Of a DNA stretch of 64,000 nt, positions 1 to 11,252 are shown piece after piece (the first letter of the stretch is position 1; each line of letters starts with the position of its first letter). Below the pieces are notes generated by a model that made no database searches, was not told where the DNA came from, and saw only the letters and a program-made list of their open reading frames with translations. Made by a program: the position numbers and the translations under genes. The stretch is from Paramyrothecium sp. XJ0827 (taxonomy: Eukaryota; Ascomycota; Sordariomycetes; Hypocreales; Stachybotryaceae). The stretch covers positions 1,612,001 through 1,676,000 of the forward strand of contig JAJFPB010000006.1 of assembly GCA_020881915.1 (NCBI GenBank), read 5' to 3'.

Positions 1-503
1 GGTGTCCGCAATGCCTTCCTCATAGCCATTGATGCGCCCGCTTTCTGCCTCAACGGCGATTCCCTTGTCTTGGCAAACCTTGGTCAAGATCTTTGTTCTC
101 GAAAGGTTCTCCTCGTGGTCATAATGGCTCATGTCCACCATGATAGAGTCGAATGGGTAGTTCGCCGCCACCTCGCGAATCTGTGCTTCATCTTGTGCAT
201 GATCTAAATGCAATGCTAACGGAACGCTGGCAGCCTCGATTGCGCGCTTTGCCGCGAACGCAAGCGTTGGAAGCTGTTTTACCGTGGCAGGAAAAAGGAG
301 AATGAGCAACGGTGAGCGTTTCGACTCTGCGGCTCGCACAAGAGCTGTGAGCTGCTCAATGTTATAGCTATGCCACAGATGTTAGAATGTACGAAGTCAA
401 CCTCGATGAAGAAAACTCACGCAATACAAGCCAAAACACCGTATTTCCTCTTGGTCGCATCTTGGATGATGCTCAATGTACGATTGGGTTGACTCAGCGG
501 CAT
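1..503 (-). CDS. Class II ketose-bisphosphate aldolase-like protein (partial, 5' part)
   Basis: The N-terminal two thirds or so of a class II (zinc-dependent) fructose/tagatose-bisphosphate aldolase family protein; the 3' end lies outside the window. ATG at 503; exon 421-503, a 53-nt intron 368-420 (GTGAGT donor, CATAG acceptor), then an open frame to base 1. Visible family signatures are LALHLDHAQDEAQI (first Zn-ligand His and neighbouring Asp), SIMVDMSHYDHEENL, and VEAESGRINGYEEG. The normal role would be reversible aldol cleavage of a ketose bisphosphate in the cytosol. Fungi use a separate long class II enzyme for glycolysis, so this shorter, bacterial-GatY-like type is probably a catabolic paralogue. 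It is divergently arranged with the permease that starts at 1028, which suggests a shared promoter. Family is sure; substrate is not. Confidence 0.85.
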
Positions 504-1027
504 TTTGCGAGAATTAATTATGCACACACCGGAAAAGACCAGAAGTTACATGGATAGTGTGGCCGTTTACGAATGCTTGGTCGGTACTACCCCTGGTATT
601 TTAGATCCAGCCAAGTTGTGTTGTCAAGGGTTGGCAGATGTGTCCTCGTCTCGGTGCCCAGTCTCGCTTCGAGGCACGCAGCCCCCGAGTCGAGCCCGAC
701 TTGGTCGCTTGACTGGGGGCTTTTTGGAGCCCAGACTAGCTACAACGCTACCGTCATGCAATCCGGGGCTCGCGGCATCCACCCCATGGGGAATCCTAGC
801 AAACAACATGAAAATGCCAGGTCGAGTCTTCCGGAGGAACGGATCTGGATATTGTTATAAAGCATCGCCAGCCTGATGATCCTCTGTCGAATGTTGCATC
901 CATGGGCTTCAAGGACTATCCGACCTTGCGATCCTTCTCTGTCAGGTCACTTCTAGCTCGGCGGCAAATTCCTCAAACTCAGAACCAAGACCTCACCACT
1001 TTCACTGCGAGCAGACACTCTGACACC
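504..1027. promoter_or_regulatory. Shared divergent promoter region, aldolase / Dal5-like permease
   Basis: 524 bases separate the two start codons, which point away from each other. Open frames inside it (for example 505-876) lack recognisable protein features. An in-frame ATG at 902 would extend the permease by 42 residues without any conserved sequence. No operator was identified by eye. Confidence 0.5.
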
Positions 1028-2716
1028 ATGGCCGAGACTGGAAAGGGAAGCATGGAGATCGCTCAGGGCAAGGAACTTGAGAACAACTCCTTGCCAACAG
1101 ATGGTTCCGTGCGAAGCGCAAACGGCATTACCTGGACTGAGGAAGAAGAGAAGGCGCTCGTTCGCAAGATTGACCTCTTCCTTCTCCCTTGCATTTGGCT
1201 CATGTATCTTTTGTCCTACATGGACAGAACGAAGTATGCACCTCTATGACATCTTTCTATCCCCCGCAGCGTGGCTTGATGCTAACACCTAAACTCAGTA
1301 TTGGAAATGCGAAAATTGCCGGCATGACGGACGACCTGAACATGTCATCTGGCCAATATAGTATCGCATTGGTGGTCTTCTTCAGTAAGTTCCCGTCCAG
1401 CCGTGGATAAGCCCTCTTTCTCTGACGATCATCACACAGTTGGCTACGTTATTTTCGAACCGCCGTCCAACATGATCCTCGTCCGAACTAGACCGTCACT
1501 CTACCTCCCAGCCATCATGGCCGTTTGGGGTGTTTTGACTTGCATAATGGCTGTTATTCATAAATATGAACATCTCGTCATTCTTCGTGTATTCGTTGGT
1601 ATCGCCGAGTCAGTCCAATCCCCTCTGCAAAGCTTCAACACGACGCACTAACACGACACTTAGGTCTGGTTTCGCTCCAGGTATCCTTCTCATCATCTCA
1701 TCATGGTACAAGCGCGGTGAGCAGTCAAAAAGGTTCGCCGTTTTCATGTCAGCAGCTATCCTTTCGGGCGCCTTTGGCGGTCTGCTCGCAGGAGCCATCA
1801 CCGGTGGGCTAGAAGGCGCCCATGGGCTGCGAGGCTGGCGTTGGCTCTTTATCGTTGAGGGTGTGGCTACCGTGGGCTGGGCTGGCATTTCTTCACTAAT
1901 TCTTCTCGACTTCCCCGCCAACTCAAAGCGTCTTACGCCGAGGGAAAAGGAGATTGCAATGGCAAGACTGTCACTTGACAGTGTTACTGTCCGTGACGAG
2001 AATCACAAGATTGGAAAGCGAGTCTCCTTCATTTTGGCTCTCAAAGATTGGCGAACGATCGGTTTTGTTCTGGGTTACATGGTAAGCGACATCGCCAAAT
2101 TCTCAAGCGAAGATATACTCACTGCTTCTAGGTCATTGTTGGCTCCTCGACTCTATCTTACTTCTATCCAACGCTTGTCAACGGCTTAGGTTTCACCAGT
2201 ACTGTGCAAGCTCAGTACATGACGGTAAGCTCCAGCTTCTCATATTACCAGATCAAATCTGACTTTTTTCAATAGGTTCCAATCTACGCCTTTGCCTTTG
2301 TTTGTACGGTCATTACTGGCTACTTTGGTGACAAGGTGTCGCAATGGCGAGGTATCATTATTGCAAGCTGGCTCAGCTTCTCCATGGTCACCTCGATTAT
2401 TGTTTGTGTTGTCTACAACTTCACGGCCCGTTACATTCTCCTTGTTCTCATGGCCGCCGGCCTTTGGGCTTCCAACGCCATGTCTCTGTCGTTTGCGTCG
2501 TCATGCTTCGCTACGATGGATCCGGAAGTCCGCGCAATCGCGTTGGCGCTCATGAACGGTATGGGTAACCTCGCGCAAATCTATGGCGCTTATCTGTTCC
2601 CTTCGGATGATAAGCCAAAATATTTGATGGGTTTTGGAGTCATTTCTGGCATGCTGGGTTTTGGCGTTGCTGTTTACATTACGATGTTCTTGCTTGCGCG
2701 GAAGTGGCTCAAATGA
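1028..2716 (+). CDS. Major facilitator transporter, Dal5/allantoate-permease-like anion:cation symporter family
   Basis: A predicted 470-aa plasma-membrane permease with about 12 membrane segments. Six exons: 1028-1233, 1299-1384, 1440-1608, 1664-2081, 2132-2224, 2276-2716; all five introns are 50-65 nt with GT-AG ends, and the joined frame is open throughout. Typical family features are a hydrophilic N-terminus ending EEEEKALVRKIDLFLLP, then SYMDRTNIGNAKIAGM in TM1-loop, FAPGILLIISSWYKRGEQ after TM4, GLRGWRWLFIVEG before TM6 and ALALMNGMGNLAQIYGAYLF in the C-terminal half. The family takes up small organic anions or amides (allantoate, nicotinate, pantothenate, tartrate), and the substrate cannot be read from sequence. 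I chose ATG 1028 over in-frame ATG 902 because conserved sequence begins only after 1028. Neighbouring aldolase hints at uptake of a carbon source. Confidence 0.9.
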
Positions 2717-4197
2717 AAAGCCCCAATTGATATAGAAGCAGGCAAAAAGAATAAGTGCGAATGGCATCAGATCACCTTGTGGTCTCTTTATTGTATGAGA
2801 TGTAAGCTAGAAGTTCTAAATAGACGTTGTACTTCAAACATCTACTCTCAAAGATGATCAACTCCAACACGGAGACAACGCAGTGACCTTAAGCCCGGAG
2901 ACGTTCCGAACGAGATGTGGAGTTGCGTGGGCAAGGCGAAGAAAAAAACAATGATGTAGATAAGTGCCCTCGCATGGCTGTTATTGCTACGTCGTAATTT
3001 ACATATGATGATGCTCAAAACGCATCCACTACGTATCTTGCGCGGATAATGTCTAGCCACCACTCAATTCGTGGCGAGCTCATCCTGTAGGCCGCATCTA
3101 GATCTTGCCACATCATCGTAAATTCTCTTAGCGCGACTGCCACATATGTAGACGCGGGCCCCCTTGTCCCATCACGACATCACCTCAATCTTGTCAACCC
3201 AAACCAGGTCTTGCGTATGCTCGGAGCCCCTCGATAGTTTCGCGTGTTCAGGGCTCGGCTGAAAATATACCCACCTGATCTTAGCCGCCCCTGTTGTCTG
3301 CTATTTTGCTAGTTCGTCCACATAAATTGCCTCCTGTATGTTCCGACAACAATCGTACAGCAAGGCTGGGCTATTGTCTGAGCAATCAAACGACCCCGTC
3401 GAAGCATCTCCGCTCGATGCTCCACAAACCCCCGGAAAGCAGGTACACCAGTAGATATTTCCAGACCATGATCATCGGTACCGAGCTGGGCGCCTCGGCG
3501 GTCGTATCGATCGTTTCCAGGCCTGGCCAGAACCTCGAATTTGTCCCCAGGCATGAACCTGGCCAGAATGCTGGAAGCAAGGCCAAATACGACAGATTGA
3601 TTAACGAGCATCTGCCAAGGCTGCCTGGTCCAACAGTGACCAAGTAAAGGTGCATCTCGGGGGCGAAGCGAGTGGCGGCGACGAAAGGAATATGGGCAAG
3701 ACTGGACTGATGGTAGCACTGTGATGGGCTGATTGAGAGACGCCGATTGCGCCACCAAGAGTCGAAGTATGGTAGCCTCTTATGATAAGGACTCGACATT
3801 TCCTCCACTAGAGCTGTCAACCAACAAGTCTTGGGGGGTCGCAAGCCGTCAAACTTGAAGAAATTTCCAATCACGGACGGATTGTTAAGATTCATGAAAA
3901 CCCACTTACGTTGAGGAAGCAGTTGAGAAAGCCGGTTGGTAACACAGGATTCTCTGGAATAGGATGCGGTGCCCAAACTAATAGGTTGTGCACTTTTGGA
4001 GGTGAAAAAGAACATTAATCATGAAGCATATGTCAAGTGGAGCCCGGGAGTATAAATTGTAATCATCGTAAATTCAGAGTTCATGGTGCAGTCCTAAATA
4101 ACAAGTGTGGAAGCAAACAAAGTATATCTAAGACAAGAAGGAAGTCCAGTAACAAAGCCCCTGACAACCGAAGACGCTCTCATAGCATCAGCTTGCC
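2717..4197. other. Intergenic, 3' ends of two convergent genes; no supportable gene
   Basis: Overlapping open frames occur on both strands at 3294-4015 (longest 209 codons, minus strand, 3386-4015), but none has a recognisable domain, signal peptide or intron pattern. They may be a worn relic or chance. Confidence 0.4.
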
Positions 4198-4840
4198 TTA
4201 AGCGCGGCGGCACTTCCAGCCGGCATTGCCAAGGCAAATAATGCCAGAGGCGCACTCCTGAGGCGCGTTTCCAAAGATAGCGCAGTTGGAGAACTAAAGA
4301 ATCGCTGGTCAGCTGCTGTTGGCAATTCGAGGAGGAGAAAAGAAGTACTCACTTTGGGGGCGCAGTTCAAGAAGGTAGAGGTGTAGCCAACACACTTGAT
4401 GAATCGCCAGGCCTTAGCTCCAAACTTCTTGATGACCTTGGCGAGAATGATGATGATTCTGATCCTGTTGCGCTTCTCAAGACCATCCTCACCCTGGGCA
4501 TCATCATCTACCAAATCCTCGATCTCGACTTCATTGTCATTCTCGTCGAAGGCTTGGACTGTCACATTATTCAATGTCAGTTTTGATCGATTTGCAATTG
4601 CTTGAAAGAAGAAGACTTACCACCACCATCCTCAGTTTCAATCAGATAACCCTCATAGACACCGTGGACGATGATGTCCAGCCTCTGGCGGTCATTGCCG
4701 AGGTCAGTGGGGATGAGCTGAACACTGTCGTCGGTTGCAATAGCATCAAGCTCCTTAGTGGCGTCCTCAAAGTCCTTGTCAATGGCAAGTGCGGAAACAA
4801 TGGCCACAAAGGCGAGGAGGAAGGCAAGAACGGAACGCAT
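4198..4840 (-). CDS. Secreted prepropeptide: acidic pro-region, Kex2 site, cationic six-cysteine peptide
   Basis: Predicted 173-aa secretory precursor from three exons: 4621-4840, 4353-4558, 4198-4293 (introns 62 and 59 nt, GTAAGT/CAG and GTGAGT/TAG). Residues 1-19 form a clean signal peptide. Residues 21-103 are strongly acidic (28 Asp/Glu against 6 Lys/Arg by my count) and end in Leu-Glu-Lys-Arg, a Kex2-type site. The remaining 70 residues are cationic (12 Lys/Arg, one Glu). They start with a hydrophobic-basic stretch containing IIIILAKVIKKFGAKAW, then six cysteines spaced C-x9-C-x6-C-x9-C-x5-C-x7-C. An acid pro-segment in front of a cationic disulfide peptide is the layout of many antimicrobial and effector precursors; function here is inferred only. 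I know no named family that it matches. The ATG at 4840 is the first in frame and is directly followed by the signal sequence. Confidence 0.8.
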
Positions 4841-6890
4841 TTTGAATGTTGGGGTTGGGTTGGTAGGTGGAAAGATAAGATGAAGAGGTAGTAGAAGCTT
4901 TTATTGCTTGAGTGCTTTGTGTTGTTTGATTTACTTGCTGGAGGCTGTTGAAGTTGCTTGCTGATGAGAAAGGTTGATTTGAGAAGGCATTCGATGCCTT
5001 CTTATACTTGAATGAAAGCATTGTCGAAGCTGGTTTCAAGAGCAAAAGGTAACTCAGCCTGAGCTGAAATCGTTGTGGCCCCCATAATTCGAGCTAGAAT
5101 AGCTTGGTGAGGCTTATGGTGAGAGACTTGCAAAGTGTCCGCAGATGTCAATCCCCAATCATTTCCAGATGAATGGTGATGGCTTCACTTTGAGCCGGCC
5201 CGTCGCACTTGACAGGGGTTGTTAGACTTGAAACCTAGATGCAGATCCTGCGGGGCTCAAACAAAATAAGCCAGCCAATCCCATGTCACGCTTTTTCAGT
5301 CCCTGCGCTAACTCAAGGCGTATTTCGCTCACCTGACGGCGTACAACGCAGGTCACAGCCTTTGCGGCTGAAAGCAGGCTGGAGAGTGACCCTCATTTTC
5401 TGCCTAATGGGGTCTGTACTGCGGCGCCCCATGCGCTGCCGACCAATTAGATCTGAGTGCAACACTGATTTCTGCAAGGCACCGTGCTGTAAGATCTGGC
5501 TCTATATCTGGGGAAGATGGGGGCTAAAGCCATCAGCCGATCTAGGGGCAGGATGATCAGGCTGAATGATTACCCTCCGGCTCTGATCAACGGGCTGGTG
5601 CCGCGCTAAAGCATTGCTGCGCCAGCAGATGCCTCCCTAGCCTTGCATTAACCTCCAGCCTTGACCTATTTACGGTCCATGTCGGGATGCAACATATAGG
5701 GGCCAGTCACGAGGATTGTTCTATCGCGATGATCCAAACCTACAGTGTGAGCCCTCGCTATTATGCATCAGCCCTCGGGTAGATTTGCCAAATGATGACA
5801 GAATGGATGACCCTGAAATTTACGTCCCATTATAACAGATTTACGTAGATGTGGAGAGTGGACAAAAGAGGTCAAAGGGTTACGGCTGGATTTTCGTTCA
5901 ATGCTGCATCGAATTTGGGGTTTTGTGTGCAACTTGGTCATTTTCATTGCTGTGCATAGTTGGCGATCATTCCCCTGTGTATGACTACCACCCGAAATTC
6001 AATGGAGTGATGCTCTTCCTCGGCTTAAGTCAGGTTGCACGAAAGCATGGGGTAGTTATACAAGCAAAAAAACGCGTCTCTTTGACGGGAAAATGCAGGT
6101 TTTGGTAATCTGGTACGCAATAGCCACGATTTCGCGCCTAGTAATGGTTTTCATGGCTTGTAATCAGCGATTTGGTCACATGTTTCCTATGCCTTCTCTG
6201 TTTTGTGAAAAGTTGACATTGTGCTGTCCATGGTGGACTCGTGTAACTTTGTGCACAGCACCTGTAACCACCAACATGCACTTACACGCTTTGGAGGCCG
6301 CTGCGAAGAATTCAGGTGTCATCGAACAAAGGTCCCAAAAAATATAGCCGGTCGCCATGTGGATAAACCCAAAGCCAATGTACACCAAAACTTCCAATAT
6401 GAAACGCGCTGTTTGGAGGAAAAGTAGTATGCAGTGCAAGTGCTTGCATAATCTACGAACAGGTCTGTCATTTGAGATACTAACTAGTTCCTTTACACAT
6501 CAGCCGCCATATCATTTTTCGCATTTTGTGACAGCAAAGCCGCAAGATCTTGGTCAAACTTGTGCGCGGCCAAGCGTCTTGAGGCGCTCTAGGGTAGGCA
6601 TTCACCTCGGACGAACAGCTCCGTCGGATGCCCGGATGGCCCGGCTGGAGTCGGCTTTTCTAAATAAAGGACCAGGGGAGGCAACTAACCAAAGGAGCCA
6701 ACAGACGCTGAAACGCTGAAATAATCCATGTGCGAGATTGACTCATTACGTGCAGATACGAATGCGCTGCCCCGCGCCACGAGTCACAACTTCTGTCAAA
6801 CCAACCTTTGCGGCGACCGTTGGAGTCTCTCTTCTTGTCCTCGGACACTTTTGGACGAATCAAGCAAACGCGGAGAGTTAGTGATTCAAC
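4841..6890. other. Intergenic, back-to-back 5' regions; no supportable gene
   Basis: About 2 kb between the prepropeptide gene (minus) and the GNAT gene (plus). Open frames here (longest 120 codons) have no recognisable features. Confidence 0.4.
5001..5006 (-). promoter_or_regulatory. Possible TATA element of the prepropeptide gene
   Basis: Reads TATAAG on the minus strand, about 160 bases upstream of the ATG at 4840. Plausible spacing for a fungal promoter, but a short motif in AT-containing sequence. Confidence 0.3.
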
Positions 6891-7763
6891 ATGGCTAAAC
6901 CCAACGTGACCCTCATCCCTTGGGACCCCGAATCGCCAGAGCACGTCGATCGCTTGGTTGAGCAGCGGAAACAATGCGGATGGCACCACCTGCGCGTTCC
7001 CGTGCAGTGGAGGGACGCACACCTTGCAGGCACGAAATGTGTTTATTGGCTTGTAGGTTTTTCCAAGGTGCTTGTTCAACACTGGAACTGACACGATAGC
7101 AAATAGATTTTCCCAGCTGATGAACCCAGACGTGAGTCATACCACAAGTTGCACACCGATCAATACCCAGAGGTAGGCGCTGCACGGCTGCCGTGTCAAA
7201 TTTCGTACTAAGATTTGACAGGAAAACGACGAGCTCGTCGATTCCAGCAAGACGCTGTTGGCACAACCTCGTAGTCCAACGCATGCCAGGTTCCTTCCAA
7301 TTGGGCACATTGCCCTTGACACCCATGATCCAGCCTACTACAAAGAGCTAGGGATTGAGGTCCCCGAACACGGGTCGTACTGGATCAAGAGTCTTTATGT
7401 TTCACATGCACTGCAGGGACTGGGAGTCGGTGGTGCTGCCATGAATATCGCCGAGCGCATGATTACGGAAGATCCACTCAAGGCTGTACATCTGCTGCTA
7501 GACACGATGCACAAGGACGACCAAAAAGAACAAATGATGATCATGGGCACCTATGACGAGACGAAGAAGGTGTGACAAACACTCTTGGCTTGTGATGCAA
7601 GCCAGCGGCTAATTATTTTGTCTAGATGTCCAACCAAGTTTGGTATGAGCGCCGTGGTTACCGGTTGATCGGTACGGTATCGAACTTGTACACAGATCCC
7701 GATCCCAAGACAGGAAAGGTTTGGCCTTGTAGAGCAGTATTTCTGCGGAAGGACATTGCATAA
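6891..7763 (+). CDS. GNAT-family N-acetyltransferase
   Basis: Predicted 237-aa cytosolic acetyl-CoA-dependent N-acetyltransferase. Exons 6891-7052, 7107-7172, 7222-7569, 7626-7763; joining them keeps one frame and all introns are GT-AG. The second intron uses GTAGGC at 7173 rather than the better-looking GTGAGT at 7132, because only the former preserves the frame. The GNAT core is visible: beta-strand 4 segment SYWIKSLYVSHALQGLGVGG, where the Q/R-x-x-G-x-G/A pyrophosphate loop is QGLGVG, followed by an amphipathic helix and a C-terminal WYERRGYRLIGT strand (motif B). The acceptor may be a small molecule or protein amine; nothing in the sequence decides this. Neighbours give no pathway hint. 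Confidence 0.85.
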
Positions 7764-8809
7764 GCTTTCACGCTGATAAGGACTCGTTACACCTCCGCAC
7801 AGCCTATGTTATTAGGTGTTCCGTACATACATGGCTTTTGGACTCTTGGAACGAGAATCATGGCATTCCTAAATGTTCTAATTTTGGAGAAGACAATTAG
7901 TGTAGCTTAAGGATGCGAGGTAAGGATGCGAGGGGAGACTGATACAACACCTAGTACGCTCCTGTTCTCCATCCAAAACTACTACACGTAGGAATAACAA
8001 CTGCAGATACCAATTAGAGCCTTGCTTCACTAGTTTGTGACATCCAATACTCTCAGCAATATTTTGAACATTGTTTACCCATTGTGCGCCGTGGCTTCGT
8101 TAATTTCAGTCACTCTCTGCCGATGAGTCAGATCGACTTTCGAGCAGTGATGGAGAACCCTCGGGCCAGCACAATGAAGAAAAGGCTAGATAAAGGGTGT
8201 GTCCAATTTTGGAGATGGACAAAAAAGGGATTACTTGTGCATTTCTTTTTTTTGGTGTAGAAAGAAGCTTTCTATTGTCTTGGTGGACAAGGGATTGCAA
8301 CAACTTCATAAGATCACCATGCCAGAGCTTCTGGGAGCGTAGAAGAATTTATCATCTGGCAAACAACCCCATGCTTGCTCGGGAAAATCACCAAGACGGC
8401 ATACCGAGCTTCTCTGAGGAGCAAGAGCGCTAGATGTAAACCCATCTTTGTCTGTGACTCGTGGCATCTGCAGCCTCCTACTCGACCCGTTGTACTGAAA
8501 GATGCGAGAGCCTCAGTCGCCATGAGTCTGGAAGGGGCTGTTGGTGATGCACGCTGTGATATCTTCACTTGGTTCCGAGCCCAGTGCTATCACCAACAAA
8601 CCTGTGGCCGCACCTGTCAGGGTGGCGCCAGGCGGCTGGTTAACGGGGAATTAGCGGGCACAATCAGTGGTGGGTGGTGGAGATCTGCCGAGGTGGGCCC
8701 GGCAGCACTTTGGGAGAACTTTTAGCATCAATTAATTATCGGCCTCTGCACTAACTTGGCGCGGTGGCAGGCACCCTGGCCTCACTGCATTCGCGCATGT
8801 AAACGCATC
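7764..8809. other. Intergenic with a small tandem repeat
   Basis: No gene features seen. A perfect 13-nt tandem duplication (TAAGGATGCGAGG twice) lies at 7908-7933. Confidence 0.5.
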
Positions 8810-10423
8810 ATGGCGTTGTATCGGGCCACGTTACGGCGGGTTCCTTGCCCGTTTTCATTCTCACGAGCAAATCTCTCTCCTGCACAACCGTTGCTTGCTC
8901 CTCGACGACGCGCCGTGATGCCCACCCGTTGGAGACTCGGCGGCATGACTGCCAAGCTACAACTCTTCTCCACGGCGCGTCCACGATCTGAACCACGGAC
9001 GTTCCCTTCACAAGGCTTCCACCACATCGACGAAAATCAGCCTATAGAGGAAGAGGGAATGCCAGAGTACAGCCCAGAGCACTTCTATCCAGTCCAGTTG
9101 GGTGAAGTATTCAATGACAGGTTCCAAACCGTTGCCAAGCTGGGCTACGGTTCGTCTTCCACGATATGGGCTTGCGCGTGACCTGGAGTAAGCATTTTGG
9201 TAAACATGAAACCAGACAAGGCTGACAGGAGGGTACAGAAAGCGCCAATACGTCGCTCTCAAGGTTTACATACACAACTCCATACAGCACCGTGAGCTGC
9301 CCTTTTACGAGCACCTAAACAAGGTCCTACCGAGCAATCACGTCGGCGCTGGCAACGTCAGGAGACTTCTCGACTGTTTTCATGTCGTCGGCCCTAACGG
9401 AAAACACATCGTGCTTGTCCTGCAGGTCTCGCAAATGAGCCTTCGCGACATGGACACAGTCTTCATGAAGGGGCGCGGGTTCGATGAAGAGTTCGTCAAA
9501 GGCGCCATAATCGAATTGCTCAAAGCTGTTGACTTCCTACACACGAAAGCGCAAGCAGTGCATACTGGTAGGATCTGAATCACAATCTCAAACCCATCTT
9601 ATGCGCACATACCGTATACATGAGGCTCTTCTGGTTAACATCATTGACCCAGACATACACCCTGGTAATTTACTCCTCGGCTCAAACGATAACTCTCTCT
9701 TCAAAGGATTGGAGGACACTGAATTCGAAAACCCTGTTCCTCGGAAAGAGCTTCCAGGCCGAACATTGTATTTCTCTCGTCTCATGAAGCCAAAGGCAGG
9801 GCCCATGCTCCTCTCGGGTTTTGGAGAAGTACGATTGGGCCCCGGACCTCACGCTGGAGACGTCATGCCTACGATGTATAGAGCGCCCGAGGCGCTGTTA
9901 TGGATTCAATGGAATTATTCCGTGGACATCTGGAGTGTCGGACTCACTGTAAGTGGAAGAAAGAAAAGAAGTGGCTGACATGGCTGTTGGCTGATGATTA
10001 CTGATGATTACTCTCAGGCGTGGGATCTTCTAGAGGGAAGGACTTTTTTCAGCGCCCGAAAGGATGACGGCAGATTTTCAGACGGTGTTCATTTCGCTGA
10101 GCTCATTGCTGCATTAGGCCCGCCGCCTGCTTAGCTACTTGATCGCCATCAGCAGAGGGCGCTTGAGTATTGGGATAAAGACGGTACGTACCTCTTTTGT
10201 TCTATACGAGGCCTCTGCAACCACTGACCCGATTTCATGTGCAGGTAAATGGGGAGACTTTGTCCCTATCCCTAAAGAGAAGACACTGGAAGCGGCTGAA
10301 ACCAAGTTGGAGGATAAGACCGAGTTTCTTAACTTTGTAAGAAGAGCTCTCACTTGGGATCCGAAGAAGCGCCCGACTGCCAGAGAACTCTTGCGCGATC
10401 CGTGGTTGACGGGCCTCTCATAA
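8810..10423 (+). pseudogene. SRPK-like serine/threonine kinase, disabled by frameshift and nonsense codon
   Basis: Resembles fungal SR-protein-kinase (SRPK/Sky1) paralogues. Readable order: PEYSPEHFYPVQLGEVFNDR, glycine-rich KLGYGSSSTIW, VALKVY (ATP Lys), HTDIHPGNLLLG (catalytic loop), TMYRAPEALL and SVDIWSVG, then LTWDPKKRPTARELL at the end. Introns 9188-9238, 9568-9652, about 9949-10018 and 10184-10244 splice cleanly. Three defects: an extra G in the run at 9168-9170 breaks the family motif W-LARDL (a TGA follows at 9179); TAG at 10132-10134 replaces a sense codon in GPPPA-LLDRH; and the DFG position reads SGFGE, lacking the metal-binding Asp. Start near 8810 is tentative (ATGs also at 8919 and 8946). 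The frameshift could be a sequence error, but three independent defects argue for true decay. Confidence 0.8.
9991..10010 (+). repeat. 10-nt tandem duplication inside a kinase-relic intron
   Basis: CTGATGATTA is repeated twice exactly, just before the intron's CTCAG acceptor; it duplicates the branch-point-like CTGAT. Probably replication slippage. Confidence 0.7.
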
Positions 10424-11252
10424 AAAGTTTTTTGAGGACATACGCCACCAAATTCTCTTTTCACCATAGTTCGCGGGCTTGCTATCCAGTCGCCGTCTTG
10501 GAGTCATGGTTCTCATTTAGATTGGCATGGTCTTTCTAGATCATTCGGAATGGCGTCTGGTCGTTAGATTCTGCGGCATGTATTGTTTTGACCTACCTAA
10601 TGTCATTTCAGCCGTATATGGTCGCGCTGACCCGAATTTGAAGTTGGTGACCTCTCGTAAGGAATGAGAACGAGGGTGAAGGCCCAATATTGAATCTCAC
10701 AAAGAAGTTCTGGGAAACTTACCAGAAATCGCACGGCCACCCCATCCATCATTACAATTGTGAATTGCTTCGCGTTGTCTCATGGAGGCTTACCCAGCAA
10801 GGATATCCGCAACCGAACCACTACATTTCGGACAAATATCAAGTCTTTCGTTTGTACCCTCTAGATAAAATCACCCGAAGCTGTTCTATGCATAATGAGA
10901 TACATGGGTTCAAGCAGGTCCGTCGTAACGCGCCACGCCAGCTGAGCAGGGCAAATTCGTGACTGGCACAAGGTACGGAAGATGCGCCGCGAATCTTGTG
11001 GTTGACCCCAAAGGGTCTGACGTCTGACCCACACAAATCTTCAAGAAAACGCGATTGTTAGTGCCTCAGGCATTTCTAGAATGGGAATCACACCGACACA
11101 TTGTGCATAGCGGATGAACCCACTTGTATGATGCTCATGATACCAGGCATCAGGGCAGGTAGTCTGTGCATTGACTGCACCTCATATACAAATATCTTCC
11201 TTCACCTTGAGTTCCACAACTGATGTACGGTTGAAGCAGGCTGCAGTACAGA
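10424..11252. other. Intergenic; nothing seen
   Basis: Contains only short open frames without features; 5' region of the F-box gene at its right end. Confidence 0.5.

Noticed and set aside
902..1027. Upstream in-frame ATG extending the first permease by 42 residues
   Set aside because: The added part shows no family conservation; relatives begin with a short hydrophilic tail like that after 1028.
7132..7172. GTGAGT at 7132 as second-intron donor of the GNAT gene
   Set aside because: It breaks the frame; GTAGGC at 7173 keeps it and adds plausible coding sequence.
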